Assembly (NCBI RefSeq): GCF_017581925.1
Contig: NZ_JAGEVG010000022.1
Coordinates: 1 to 57,584 of the forward strand
Length of the DNA: 57,584 nt
Direction: 5' to 3'
Source of the DNA: Gelidibacter pelagius
Lineage (GTDB): Bacteria > Bacteroidota > Bacteroidia > Flavobacteriales > Flavobacteriaceae
A program made the translations under genes and the position numbers. Of the stretch, positions 25,696 through 34,181 are shown in pieces. The notes beneath the pieces are model-generated. The model made no database searches and had not been told where the DNA came from. It saw only the letters and a program-made list of their open reading frames with translations. Each line of letters opens with the position of its first letter. Within the stretch, counting starts at the first letter, position 1.

Positions 25696-26382
25696 ATGGA
25701 AGCAATAAACATTAACAATTTTAAACGCCATAAAATATCAGAAGAAGATATCATAAGACGTATCCTTTCTGGGGAAAAAGAACTTTATGAGATTTTAGTA
25801 AGACGTAACAACCAAAAATTGTATCGTGTTATAAGAAGCTATCACAATGATGAAGCCGAAATTGAGGACATAATGCAAAACAGTTATATCAAAGGTTTTA
25901 CCAAGCTATATCAATTCAAACTGGAAGCGTCGTTCTCCACCTGGCTGATTCGAATAGCCATCAACGAAGCGTTAGCGAGACTAAAAGAGAAAGGAAAGCT
26001 ATATTATATTAGTGAGTCGGTAGAACGACTCAATAAAAACTCCATTTTAGAAATACCAGATAAGAAGCAATTCAATCCTCAGGAAAAAATGATACATCAC
26101 GAAGCAAAACAATTATTGGAAAAGGCCATTGATCAACTAGAACCAAAGTATAAAATAGTTTATATGATGAAAGAGGTAGAAGGTATGAGCTTAAAAGAAA
26201 CCGCCATAGCTTTAGATTTGACGCTGTCTAATGTTAAGGTGCGGTTGCATCGTTCAAAAGAAATGCTAAAGGAAAGGCTTTTTGAAATCTCCATGGATAA
26301 AAATGTTTTTGAGTTCGGTTTTGGCAGATGTGACAGGATTACGAAAAATGTAATGAATAACATATCGACATTAAAGGACTAA
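25696..26382 (+). CDS. ECF-type RNA polymerase sigma-70 factor
   Basis: The 228-residue sigma factor has region 2 near residues 30-95 (DIMQNSYIKGFTKLYQFK, then FSTWLIRIAINEALARLK). Region 4 lies near 142-195 (LEPKYKIVYMMKEVEGMSLKE, then LTLSNVKVRLHRSKEML). A C-terminal extension ends FEFGFGRCDRITKNVM, seen in a group of flavobacterial ECF factors. There is no adjacent anti-sigma gene; a small Tudor-like protein gene follows by 15 bases. It may therefore be controlled at transcription, possibly through the palindrome at 25639. Confidence 0.92.
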   Translation: MEAININNFKRHKISEEDIIRRILSGEKELYEILVRRNNQKLYRVIRSYHNDEAEIEDIMQNSYIKGFTKLYQFKLEASFSTWLIRIAINEALARLKEKGKLYYISESVERLNKNSILEIPDKKQFNPQEKMIHHEAKQLLEKAIDQLEPKYKIVYMMKEVEGMSLKETAIALDLTLSNVKVRLHRSKEMLKERLFEISMDKNVFEFGFGRCDRITKNVMNNISTLKD

Positions 26383-26397
26383 AAATGCAAAATCATC

Positions 26398-26607
26398 ATG
26401 ACAAAATTTAAAGTAGGAGATCATGTTAAATGGAATTCGGAAGCGGGACATGTCTCCGGAAAAATCATAAAAGTCCACCATTCCGATTTTGACTATAAGG
26501 GCTATACGCACCATGCCAGTAAGGACGAACCGCAGTATGAAATTAAAAGTGACAAAACCGATCATATTGCTGCGCATAAAGGGTCGGCACTGACAAAAAT
26601 CAAATGA
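26398..26607 (+). CDS. Hypervirulence-associated Tudor-domain protein (DUF2945)
   Basis: The 69-residue protein matches DUF2945: KFKVGDHVKWNSEAGHVSG, then KDEPQYEIKSDKTDHIAAHKG. The fold is a small beta-barrel of Tudor type. Function in bacteria is not known; it is often seen near stress and sigma genes. It follows the ECF sigma gene by 15 bases, so it is probably in its operon. Confidence 0.88.
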   Translation: MTKFKVGDHVKWNSEAGHVSGKIIKVHHSDFDYKGYTHHASKDEPQYEIKSDKTDHIAAHKGSALTKIK

Positions 26608-26678
26608 AGATTAAACGCTGACCGTTTCGTAAGCGGATGCAAGAAAAAAATATTTCGTATAAGAAGTTCTAGCTGGCT

Positions 26679-27317
26679 CTATCCTATCAACTTTAAGAGT
26701 TGCGACATGTCGTTAAAGGTTAATGTCGCGTTTCCTTCAAGTTCGTTATGGTAATCGTGTGCTGTAAATCCAAAGACATCAAACCCCCCGTTTAAAGCAG
26801 CATTTACGCCGCTCATGCTATCTTCAATGACTAAGCATTCTTTTGGATCGAACCCCATAGTATCGGCTGCCCAAAGAAAAACGGCTGGATCTGGCTTCCA
26901 TTTTCTAATTGTAAAACAACTGAAAATATTTTCTTCAAAATGGGGTAATAACCCTGTCAATTCTAAATTGAGCCTAATTTTATTTTCAGGACCACTTGAT
27001 GCCACGCAAAATGGAATGTCTAAACTCTCTACAACCTCAGTGACCCCTTCTACAGGTTGAATGTTTCTCTTAAACGATTCAAAACTTCTTTCTCTAAAGT
27101 TCGGCATAAAATCATCCGGCAATCTTTGAGTGGCCAGTTCAGCAACTTGCGCATAACACTCCTGCATTGAATTGCCTTTAAAGTTTTTTAAAGCATAATT
27201 CAAATCGATATTGGCGCCATATTCATTGGCCATATCTACCAAAACTTGACCAGCGATAGGCTCACTGTCAACGAGAACGCCATCACAATCAAATATTACA
27301 CACTTATACTTAGACAT
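26679..27317 (-). CDS. HAD-family phosphatase (beta-PGM-like)
   Basis: The 212-residue HAD hydrolase has motif I FDCDGVLVDSEP with the nucleophile Asp10 and Asp12. Motif II SSG is in FCVASSG, and the motif III Lys and motif IV IEDSMSGVNAA are visible. The DxDGxxxDSE form is typical of subfamily IA3 (beta-phosphoglucomutase and sugar-phosphate phosphatases). It is the last gene of a three-gene operon with an SDR and an M28 peptidase; the substrate is unknown. Confidence 0.92.
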   Translation of the reverse strand: MSKYKCVIFDCDGVLVDSEPIAGQVLVDMANEYGANIDLNYALKNFKGNSMQECYAQVAELATQRLPDDFMPNFRERSFESFKRNIQPVEGVTEVVESLDIPFCVASSGPENKIRLNLELTGLLPHFEENIFSCFTIRKWKPDPAVFLWAADTMGFDPKECLVIEDSMSGVNAALNGGFDVFGFTAHDYHNELEGNATLTFNDMSQLLKLIG

Positions 27318-27319
27318 AA

Positions 27320-28003
27320 TTATGGGGTTGAATTAGAAACTTGAAGCAATTTTCCATTATAAAATTTTTGTCCTTTCAACGAAAAATCAACAATATAATC
27401 CGCTATTTCTTCTGGAGTTATTGGTGCTTTATATCCTGGAAAAGCCTCTTCCAACATTTCAGTTTGGACAGCGCCCAATGCCAATACGTTAAATGAAATA
27501 CCGGAATCTTTATATTCTTCTGCAAGCAATTCCGTTAAGGTAATTACAGCAGCTTTACTCGAACTATAGGCTGAAAGTCCCGGAAACTTCATACTTCCTT
27601 GAACACCTCCCATCGAACTCATCGTAATCACATGGCTATTTTTAGCCATAAACGGAATTAAGGTTCGCGTCAATTCCGCCATACCAAAAACATTGGTGCG
27701 GTACACTTCTTCAAAATCACTGACCGTAGTTTGGGCAAAGGGCTTATTGAGAACCTGGCCCGCATTGTTGATCAACACATCCACACGCCCCCACTGTTCT
27801 GAAATGAAGTCTTCCACTTTTCTATAAGCTTCCGCATCTCCCAAATCAAAACAAAACGCCTTTACATTATTCAATTTCAAGGCTTTTATCGGGCCATCGT
27901 TTCTGGACAATGCCAGAACCTGATGTCCTTGTTTGGCAAATAATTTCACCAATTCATAGCCAATGCCCCTACTCGTTCCTGTGATAACAATATGCTTACT
28001 CAT
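27320..28003 (-). CDS. SDR-family NAD(P)-dependent oxidoreductase
   Basis: The 227-residue short-chain dehydrogenase has the TGTSRGIG cofactor motif at about residues 8-15, NNAG near 80, a catalytic Ser in MSSMGG and YSSSKAA (the YxxxK motif). Substrate is unknown. It overlaps the M28 peptidase gene by 8 bases and ends 2 bases before the HAD gene, so all three are translated from one message. Confidence 0.93.
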   Translation of the reverse strand: MSKHIVITGTSRGIGYELVKLFAKQGHQVLALSRNDGPIKALKLNNVKAFCFDLGDAEAYRKVEDFISEQWGRVDVLINNAGQVLNKPFAQTTVSDFEEVYRTNVFGMAELTRTLIPFMAKNSHVITMSSMGGVQGSMKFPGLSAYSSSKAAVITLTELLAEEYKDSGISFNVLALGAVQTEMLEEAFPGYKAPITPEEIADYIVDFSLKGQKFYNGKLLQVSNSTP

Positions 28004-28994
28004 TCATTTTTATTTCTTGGGTTATTGTATTACTCATGGTTTCATAGGCGGGAATTAATTTATTCACCAAATCAGCCATAAATTCATAGTCCATTAATTC
28101 TGCTTCATCTCCAACTTTATGATAATGGTCAAAATTAGTGAAATCAAAAGAGGAAATCGCATGGCTCGGTTTGTTGAAAACCTTGAAAAACGGATAATTG
28201 TCTGAACGGTAGAAGAGTTGAAATTCTTTAGCCTTTGGCAATTGATTCAAAAGCTTGAAATTCACATAGTCATTCATTTTAGTTGCCATATTAGACAGAT
28301 CAAATCCAGTAAAGTAAGCCTCATAATCCTTATCAACCATAGGCACACCCATCATTTCAAAGTTGGTCATGGTGTAGAGGTTAATGTTCTGTTCTTTTAA
28401 ACGTTCAGCTAAATGTTTCGACCCCAACAAGCCGATCTCTTCACCGGAGTAAAGGGTGAATAGCATGCTGCGCTTGTTATTCTTCGTGGCGGCAAAATAG
28501 CGTGCCATGGCCAAAACGGCGGCAACACCAGAGGCGTCATCATTGGCACCATTAGCAATGGAATCGCCATCAACCGCTTTAACAACACCAATGTGGTCAT
28601 AGTGTGCACCTAAAATGATGAATTCCTTTTTCAGTTCAGGATCATTACCTTCAACATACCCCACAACATTGGACGCATCCATCCCTTTTGCTTCATAATA
28701 ATCGCGGTAGGTTTCAAAATATGGAGCAACATTATAAGCTTTGAACTTATTCTCAATATAAACTGCCGCTTTTTCAATACCTTCTGAACCCGTTGCACGA
28801 CCTTTCAACTCATCTGACGCCAAATAAAATACGGTTTCTTTAAGCTCAGCACTTGTTACGAAATTTAACGGTTTTATTGGCGACTTTATTTCAGCTATTG
28901 CGAGGTCGCTATTACTGTTTTGGGAAGATTCCTGCGACTGATTCTTACAGGAAACCATGGCTAAGAGGACACCAATTAAAAAAATGTTTTTCAT
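27996..28994 (-). CDS. M28-family aminopeptidase lipoprotein
   Basis: The 332-residue exported zinc peptidase has a signal ending in a lipobox, LLAMVSC, with Cys16, then an Asn/Ser-rich linker, so it should be a lipoprotein. The metal-binding motifs of the M28 family are visible: GAHYDHIG, NGANDDASG and YSGEEIGLLGS. Such enzymes release N-terminal residues from peptides in the periplasm or at the surface. It is the first gene of the M28-SDR-HAD operon. Confidence 0.93.
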   Translation of the reverse strand: MKNIFLIGVLLAMVSCKNQSQESSQNSNSDLAIAEIKSPIKPLNFVTSAELKETVFYLASDELKGRATGSEGIEKAAVYIENKFKAYNVAPYFETYRDYYEAKGMDASNVVGYVEGNDPELKKEFIILGAHYDHIGVVKAVDGDSIANGANDDASGVAAVLAMARYFAATKNNKRSMLFTLYSGEEIGLLGSKHLAERLKEQNINLYTMTNFEMMGVPMVDKDYEAYFTGFDLSNMATKMNDYVNFKLLNQLPKAKEFQLFYRSDNYPFFKVFNKPSHAISSFDFTNFDHYHKVGDEAELMDYEFMADLVNKLIPAYETMSNTITQEIKMNE

Positions 28995-29156
28995 GCTTAA
29001 TGCTGTTTAATTTTAAATATTCTGCTAAAATAGCAAGATAATTCAATAGTTTCATATCACCTCATGTGACGCTAGCCAATTGTGTTGATTTCGATTTTAG
29101 AATTTGGCTATCATATAAATGTGTGAGTATTTCGATAAATATAAGGCGGAGTGGTT

Positions 29157-29302
29157 CAACCAACATATTTCAATGTGCCTTCGGCTTTTGGAATATGGGT
29201 TTAGATCCCGCCAATCCCGATAGCAATCTGCAGGGATTATCCCGATAGCTATCGGACAACCAACATACTCCAATGCGCCTTCGGCTTTTGGAATATGGGT
29301 TT
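29157..29302. repeat. Direct repeat pair with CCGATAGCTATCGG palindrome
   Basis: A 46-base unit containing GCCTTCGGC and GGAATATGGGTTT occurs at 29157-29202 and again at 29257-29302, exactly 100 bases apart and with three visible mismatches. Between the copies lies the palindrome CCGATAGCTATCGG (29242-29255), a motif that recurs in intergenic regions of this phylum. The unit looks like a dispersed repeat with a local duplication. Confidence 0.7.
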
Positions 29303-29304
29303 CA

Positions 29305-29340
29305 CTAAAAAAACCTGCTTCTTAATAGGGAAACAGGTTT
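29305..29340. terminator. Terminator hairpin after the pyruvate dehydrogenase genes
   Basis: AAACCTG at 29311-29317 pairs with CAGGTTT at 29334-29340. Read on the minus strand the stem is followed by a run of seven T. It lies about 95 bases past the E2 stop. T-rich sequence also follows on the plus strand. Confidence 0.75.
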
Positions 29341-29434
29341 ATTTATTTTTTTAATGACTCATGGATATACTTCTCAACTAAACTTGTCTCGAATTTATAA
29401 AACGATCAATCCAACAAGTCCAGTTACTTTACAA

Positions 29435-31114
29435 TTAAACCAACATCGAAATTGGATTTTCAACAAACCCTTTTAAGGTTTGTAAAAACTCCGCTCCTGT
29501 AGCACCATCTACCGTTCTATGATCACAGGCTAAAGATAGCATCATAGTATGGCCTACAACAATCTGACCATCTCTAACCACTGGTTTTTCAACAATGGCA
29601 CCTACAGACAAGATTGCCGAATTAGGCTGATTGATAATAGACGTGAAGCTCTCAATACCAAACATCCCTAAATTGGAAATGGTAAAAGTACTGCCTTCCA
29701 TTTCTTGAGGTGTCAATTTCTTGGTTCTGGAACGCCCTGCATAGTCCTTGACCTTTGCGCCAATTTCCGACAGACTTAGCCCATCTGCAAATCGGACCAC
29801 TGGCACTACCAATCCATCTTCAACGGCCACCGCTACACCAATATGTACGTGATTGTTTAATCGGATCTTGTCGTCAAACCATTGCGAATTGACTTGTGGG
29901 AATTGTTTCAATGCTAAGGCACAGGCCTTAACTATCATATCATTGAACGAAATTCTTGTATCTGGAATAGCATTGACCTGCTCTCTAAAAGCAATGGCCT
30001 TATCCATATCAAACTCGACGTTAAGATAATAATGAGGCGCTGTAAACTTAGATTCTCCCAAACGTTTTGCAATCACTTTACGCATTTGCGAGTTTGGTTT
30101 TTCATCAAAACTTTCAGTTCCTGATGTGACCGCTTGTCCAACTGCTGCTGGCGCAGCACTTACCTCAGGTGTATAATTTTCAATATCGCGTTTGATAACA
30201 CGTCCATTCTCTCCAGAACCTTTTACTTGAGACAAGTTGATTCCTTTTTCTTCAGCCATTTTCCTAGCCAAAGGCGATACAAATACGCGACTACCATCTG
30301 AACTTGAAGTTGAAGAACCTGAAGCTTCTTTTTTTTCTTCTTTTACAGTGGGTTTAGAGCTTTCCTTTTTATCAGAATCAGCACTTTTCTTCTTAGGAGC
30401 ATCTTCCTTTTTAGCAGAACCTTCCGATTTGTGGCTTTTAGCTATAGCAGCCGCATCGGTTCCTTCAGGACCAATGATGGCCAATAAAGAATCCACTTTG
30501 GCCGTTTCGCCTTCTTCTAATCCTAAATAAAGTAGGGTCCCTGATTGGAATGATTCAAATTCCATCGTAGCCTTATCCGTTTCAATTTCTGCAAGAATTT
30601 CCCCTTCTTCAACTTTATCGCCAACTTTTTTAAGCCATGTTGCAACAGTACCTTCCTCCATAGTGTCACTCAATCGAGGCATGGTGACTACTGTAACGCC
30701 TTCCGGCAACTCACCAGAAGTATCTTTCTCTTCAGAAGCTTCTTCCTTATCAGATTTACTTTCTGAATCTTTCTTTTCCTTCGTATCCTTTGATTCTTTT
30801 TCAGAAGATTTGTCCTCTGACTTTTCTTCTTTCTTATCCGAAGCATCGCCATCAATCAAATCGGAAATATCTTCACCTTCTTCTCCAATAATGGCCAACA
30901 ATTCGTCAACCTTAGTGGTTTCTCCTTCTTGAATACCAATATAAAGCAATGTACCTTCATGAAAAGATTCAAACTCCATCGTCGCCTTATCGGTTTCGAT
31001 TTCAGCCAAAATATCACCTTCCACTATCTTATCTCCTACTTTTTTTAACCACGCTGCCACGGTTCCTTCTTCCATGGTGTCACTCAAACGCGGCATATTT
31101 ATTACTTCTGCCAT
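29435..31114 (-). CDS. Pyruvate dehydrogenase E2, dihydrolipoamide acetyltransferase
   Basis: The 559-residue E2 subunit has two lipoyl domains (about 1-77 and 140-217), each with the lipoylated Lys in ETDKATMEFES. A charged, Glu/Lys/Ser-rich linker follows, then an E1/E3-binding domain (about 280-320: VSPLARKMAEEKGINLSQVKGSG). The catalytic acetyltransferase domain carries the HxxxDG motif as DHRTVDG near the end. It moves acetyl groups from E1 to CoA in the pyruvate dehydrogenase complex. The E1 alpha gene lies just upstream, 3 bases away; E1 beta and E3 are elsewhere. Confidence 0.97.
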   Translation of the reverse strand: MAEVINMPRLSDTMEEGTVAAWLKKVGDKIVEGDILAEIETDKATMEFESFHEGTLLYIGIQEGETTKVDELLAIIGEEGEDISDLIDGDASDKKEEKSEDKSSEKESKDTKEKKDSESKSDKEEASEEKDTSGELPEGVTVVTMPRLSDTMEEGTVATWLKKVGDKVEEGEILAEIETDKATMEFESFQSGTLLYLGLEEGETAKVDSLLAIIGPEGTDAAAIAKSHKSEGSAKKEDAPKKKSADSDKKESSKPTVKEEKKEASGSSTSSSDGSRVFVSPLARKMAEEKGINLSQVKGSGENGRVIKRDIENYTPEVSAAPAAVGQAVTSGTESFDEKPNSQMRKVIAKRLGESKFTAPHYYLNVEFDMDKAIAFREQVNAIPDTRISFNDMIVKACALALKQFPQVNSQWFDDKIRLNNHVHIGVAVAVEDGLVVPVVRFADGLSLSEIGAKVKDYAGRSRTKKLTPQEMEGSTFTISNLGMFGIESFTSIINQPNSAILSVGAIVEKPVVRDGQIVVGHTMMLSLACDHRTVDGATGAEFLQTLKGFVENPISMLV

Positions 31115-31117
31115 AGC

Positions 31118-32116
31118 TTATATTTTGTGTTGTATAAATGGATAATCTTCTTGCTCGTAAACGGCATCATACATGACGCTTTTATCTGGATACGGCGATT
31201 CATCAGCAAATTTCTCACATTCTGCTACCCGCTCCTTGACGCTTTTATCAATTTTTTTAAGATCCTCTTCAGTGGCGTATTTTTTCTCAAGAATAACCTC
31301 TTTCACTTGTGTGATCGGGTCGATTTTCTGATATTCCTTGACCTCATCTTTGGTTCTATAACTTTGGGCATCACTCATGGAGTGGCCTCTGTATCGATAT
31401 GTTTTCAACTCCAAAAATGTTGGTCCATCACCACGACGCGCACGTTGAATGGCTTCATCAAAAGCTTCTGCTACTTTTACCGGGTTCATTCCGTCAACAG
31501 GTCCGCAAGGCATTTCATATCCTAAGCCCAATTTCCATATTTCTGTATGATTGGCAGTTCGTGCTACTGATGTTCCCATGGCATAGCCGTTGTTTTCACA
31601 AACAAATACCACTGGTAATTTCCATAACATCGCCATGTTAAAAGTTTCATGCAAAGAGCCTTGACGCGCTGCACCATCACCAAAACAGCAAAGGGTAACG
31701 GCGTCAATACCGTGATATTTATCACCAAAAGCGATCCCGGCACCTAATGGAATTTGACCTCCCACAATCCCGTGACCACCATAAAAACGGTGTTCTTTAG
31801 AGAAAATATGCATGGATCCTCCAAGACCTTGAGAAGTTCCTGTCGCTTTACCATATAATTCTGCCATGACGCGTTTAGGATCCTCACCCATGCCAATAGG
31901 CTGAACGTGGTTACGATAAGCAGTAATCATTTTATCCTTTGTCAAGTCCATAGCGTGCAATGCTCCAGCTAAAACAGCTTCTTGCCCGTTATATAAATGA
32001 AGAAAACCTCTTACTTTCTGTTGAATATAAACTGCAGCAAGCTTGTCTTCAAACTTTCTCCAGAACAACATGTCTTCATACCATTTGAGGTAAACCTCTT
32101 TTGTTATCTTTTGCAT
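31118..32116 (-). CDS. pdhA: Pyruvate dehydrogenase E1 component, alpha subunit
   Basis: The 332-residue thiamine-diphosphate enzyme subunit has GHGIVGGQIPLGAG near residue 114 and the cofactor motif CFGDGAARQGSLHETFNMA near 148. The phosphorylation-loop region RGHSMSDAQSYRTK is also recognisable. It decarboxylates pyruvate and passes the acetyl group to lipoyl E2, encoded 3 bases downstream. The beta subunit gene is absent from the window, so the complex is split between loci. A possible -7 box lies at 32261-32268. Confidence 0.97.
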   Translation of the reverse strand: MQKITKEVYLKWYEDMLFWRKFEDKLAAVYIQQKVRGFLHLYNGQEAVLAGALHAMDLTKDKMITAYRNHVQPIGMGEDPKRVMAELYGKATGTSQGLGGSMHIFSKEHRFYGGHGIVGGQIPLGAGIAFGDKYHGIDAVTLCCFGDGAARQGSLHETFNMAMLWKLPVVFVCENNGYAMGTSVARTANHTEIWKLGLGYEMPCGPVDGMNPVKVAEAFDEAIQRARRGDGPTFLELKTYRYRGHSMSDAQSYRTKDEVKEYQKIDPITQVKEVILEKKYATEEDLKKIDKSVKERVAECEKFADESPYPDKSVMYDAVYEQEDYPFIQHKI

Positions 32117-32260
32117 CCGAAATAATTTCTAAAAAATTAAATACATAAATAGTCTCGAGTTTAGAGTGCTGAGCATCCCGAACAAAGTAGGAATGGTTCA
32201 ACTATCAATTTCTGGTTCTTTTTTTAAACTCCCAAAAGCTGTACTTCACTAAACGGATAA

Positions 32261-32268
32261 CAAAAGTA
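32261..32268 (-). promoter_or_regulatory. -7 box upstream of pdhA
   Basis: Read on the minus strand the sequence is TACTTTTG, fitting TAnnTTTG. It implies a leader of about 140 bases before the pdhA ATG at 32116. No clear -33 TTTG is visible. Confidence 0.45.
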
Positions 32269-32321
32269 ACACATTAACCATTAATGAAAAAGCTGAAAAT
32301 CGTAAAACTTCTACGAAATCG

Positions 32322-32804
32322 TTATAGAACAGTTTTATCAAACACTAACGGGAGTAGATTTTCCAACGAATGTGATTGTACCACTTTTCCCTTTTCACCC
32401 ATATAATAGATTTCAATTGGTGCATCTTGCTTTACCTCATATTCTGCAATAGATTGTCGGCATGCTCCACAAGGCGGAATGGGTGTATCTGTTGTTTTTA
32501 GTTTTGAACCGGCAATAATGGCCATTCTTTTTATTTTAACATCAGGAAATTGTGCACCTGCATAAAAAATGGCTGTTCTTTCAGCACAAAGACCGGATGG
32601 ATAAGAAGCATTTTCTTGATTGCTCCCTGTGATCACCTCATCATTTTCAAGCAAAATTGCTGTACCTACGCTAAAGTTTGAATAAGGCGAATAGGATTTG
32701 TCTCTTGCTTCTGAAGCTTTTTTCATTAAGGAGATCACATCTTTAGGAAGCTCATCCAATGAATCATAAACGTTAAGCACGGTTTCAATTTTAATTTCCT
32801 TCAT
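32322..32804 (-). CDS. cdd: Cytidine deaminase
   Basis: The 160-residue enzyme deaminates cytidine and deoxycytidine to uridine forms in pyrimidine salvage. The zinc site is complete: Cys and Glu in LCAERTAIFYA, then PCGACRQ with two further Cys ligands. Length suits the small tetrameric class. It lies between pdhA and porV, and such neighbours recur in Flavobacteriaceae around the porV-porU-gldJ block. Confidence 0.95.
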   Translation of the reverse strand: MKEIKIETVLNVYDSLDELPKDVISLMKKASEARDKSYSPYSNFSVGTAILLENDEVITGSNQENASYPSGLCAERTAIFYAGAQFPDVKIKRMAIIAGSKLKTTDTPIPPCGACRQSIAEYEVKQDAPIEIYYMGEKGKVVQSHSLENLLPLVFDKTVL

Positions 32805-32844
32805 AGGTTCTTTATCTATTTTTAAAAATACGACACTTTTTTAG

Positions 32845-32884
32845 ACAAAAAAACTATTGCTTTATAATAGCAATAGTTTTTTTT
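32845..32884 (-). terminator. Terminator after porV
   Basis: AAAACTATTGC at about 32850-32860 pairs with GCAATAGTTTT at 32870-32880. Read on the minus strand a T run follows. It closes the porV transcript before cdd. Confidence 0.85.
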
Positions 32885-32904
32885 ATAATTTATTTGAATG
32901 TTTC

Positions 32905-34107
32905 TTAGTATTCTCTATACGTCTCATCTCCAAAATTGAAGGTCAGGGAAAAACGCAAGGTTCCTTCCAACGGACTCTGAACCTTTGAGGCAGAAAACAA
33001 ATAAGACATATCAATATTGATAGTTGTGTATTTGAATCCCGCTCCTAAAGCGAAAAACTTACGTCCACCTTTATCATCACTTTCATTGAAGTAACCGCCT
33101 CTAAAAGCAAAAGAATCTTGATATCTATACTCTGCACCTAAAGCCCAAGTAAACTCCTTCAACTCTTCGCTGAAACCTCCCGGCGCATCACTAAAAGATT
33201 GGAACATCCCTTTAAGAAAATTAACATCTTGCGATTTGCCTTCTACAATAATAGTTGGCTCATTTCCGTCTTGCCTTCCATTGGCATTTTCATCAACATA
33301 GCCGATTACTGGTGGTGTTGGCACCAATAATTTGGTGACCTCTGCAGTGACCGCCAAAGTGTTGTATTCATCGAAAATAAAATCAAAACCACCACCAAGT
33401 CTCAAGTTTGTTGGTAAAAAATTTTCTCTCCCACCATCATCATATTTGATCTTTGGTCCGATATTTTGAATGGCAAAACCTAAACGGGTCCTTCCATTAA
33501 AGCTATCATAAGCTTCCTCTTCACTTTGATAAAATCCAGATATATCTGCTGCAACTGAACTCGCAGCATTTGCGGAATTGTCCAAGGCTTGAATTTTTAG
33601 ATCAGATCTCAAATAACGCAAACCAACGGCCATTGAAAACTGAGTGCCCAATCTTAAAGCATAAGAGGCATCAATAGTAAGCTCATTCGGTTTTGCAATC
33701 ATTGCTTCTGAAAATTCATCTTGCACCAATTCTATTTCGCCCAAACTAAAGTATTTGAAACTTGCAGCAAAGGCACTTCCTTCGTTGATTCTATTGAAGT
33801 AAGTGACATTTCCCAAAAAAATATCATTGACCAATTTACTTAAATAAGGGGTGTAACTCATCGCTATTCCTGATTTAGCCTCCGAAAAAGCGTATTTTGA
33901 TTGGTTCCAATGTTGGGAAAATGCATCCACAGAAGTGGCAACACCCATATCTCCCATGGCCGCAGCACGAGCATCTCCTGCGATTAATAAAAACGGAGTT
34001 CCCGTGGTTATGACTCTACTTGCGTCTGGCTGGATGATAACGGTTTCCTGCGCAGAAGAAAGATTATAAATGGTTAACGTGACTAAGGCTAGTGCATATT
34101 TTCTCAT
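32905..34107 (-). CDS. porV: Type IX secretion outer-membrane shuttle protein PorV
   Basis: The 400-residue outer-membrane beta-barrel of the FadL type has a signal peptide at residues 1-19, then the strongly conserved start SRVITTGTPFLLIAGDARAAAMGD. PorV (LptO) collects substrates from the SprA translocon and hands them to the PorU sortase for cleavage and anchoring. It lies 74 bases after porU on the same strand, but a -7 box at 34157-34164 and a leader hairpin at 34130-34143 suggest it also has its own promoter. The barrel C-terminus, YREY, is not the classic terminal Phe. Confidence 0.97.
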   Translation of the reverse strand: MRKYALALVTLTIYNLSSAQETVIIQPDASRVITTGTPFLLIAGDARAAAMGDMGVATSVDAFSQHWNQSKYAFSEAKSGIAMSYTPYLSKLVNDIFLGNVTYFNRINEGSAFAASFKYFSLGEIELVQDEFSEAMIAKPNELTIDASYALRLGTQFSMAVGLRYLRSDLKIQALDNSANAASSVAADISGFYQSEEEAYDSFNGRTRLGFAIQNIGPKIKYDDGGRENFLPTNLRLGGGFDFIFDEYNTLAVTAEVTKLLVPTPPVIGYVDENANGRQDGNEPTIIVEGKSQDVNFLKGMFQSFSDAPGGFSEELKEFTWALGAEYRYQDSFAFRGGYFNESDDKGGRKFFALGAGFKYTTINIDMSYLFSASKVQSPLEGTLRFSLTFNFGDETYREY

Positions 34108-34129
34108 AAGGTTGTTTAGTATTCTACAC

Positions 34130-34143
34130 GGTGCTTTGGCACC
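34130..34143 (-). promoter_or_regulatory. 5' leader hairpin of the porV message
   Basis: GGTGC-CAAA-GCACC (read on the minus strand) forms a tight hairpin. It starts about 10 bases past the -7 box, so it lies near the 5' end of the predicted porV transcript, a place where hairpins protect mRNA. Confidence 0.45.
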
Positions 34144-34156
34144 AATATGTATTTAG

Positions 34157-34164
34157 CAAATATA
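34157..34164 (-). promoter_or_regulatory. -7 box for porV
   Basis: Read on the minus strand, TATATTTG matches TAnnTTTG. It lies in the gap between the porU stop and the porV start and would give porV an independent transcript. Confidence 0.5.
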
Positions 34165-34181
34165 AATTATTATTGTTATTA

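Larger units (their letters stand above)
28995..29434. other. 440-base gap with direct repeats, palindrome and terminator
   Basis: No gene is convincing here. The stretch holds two 46-base direct repeats at 29157-29202 and 29257-29302, a palindrome at 29242-29255 between them and a terminator hairpin at 29305-29340 that ends the pyruvate dehydrogenase transcript from the minus strand. Confidence 0.6.

Noticed and set aside
30237-30932. Two open frames on the plus strand over the E2 gene
   Set aside because: They are Ser/Phe-rich antisense shadows of the Glu/Lys/Ser-rich linkers and lipoyl domains of E2.
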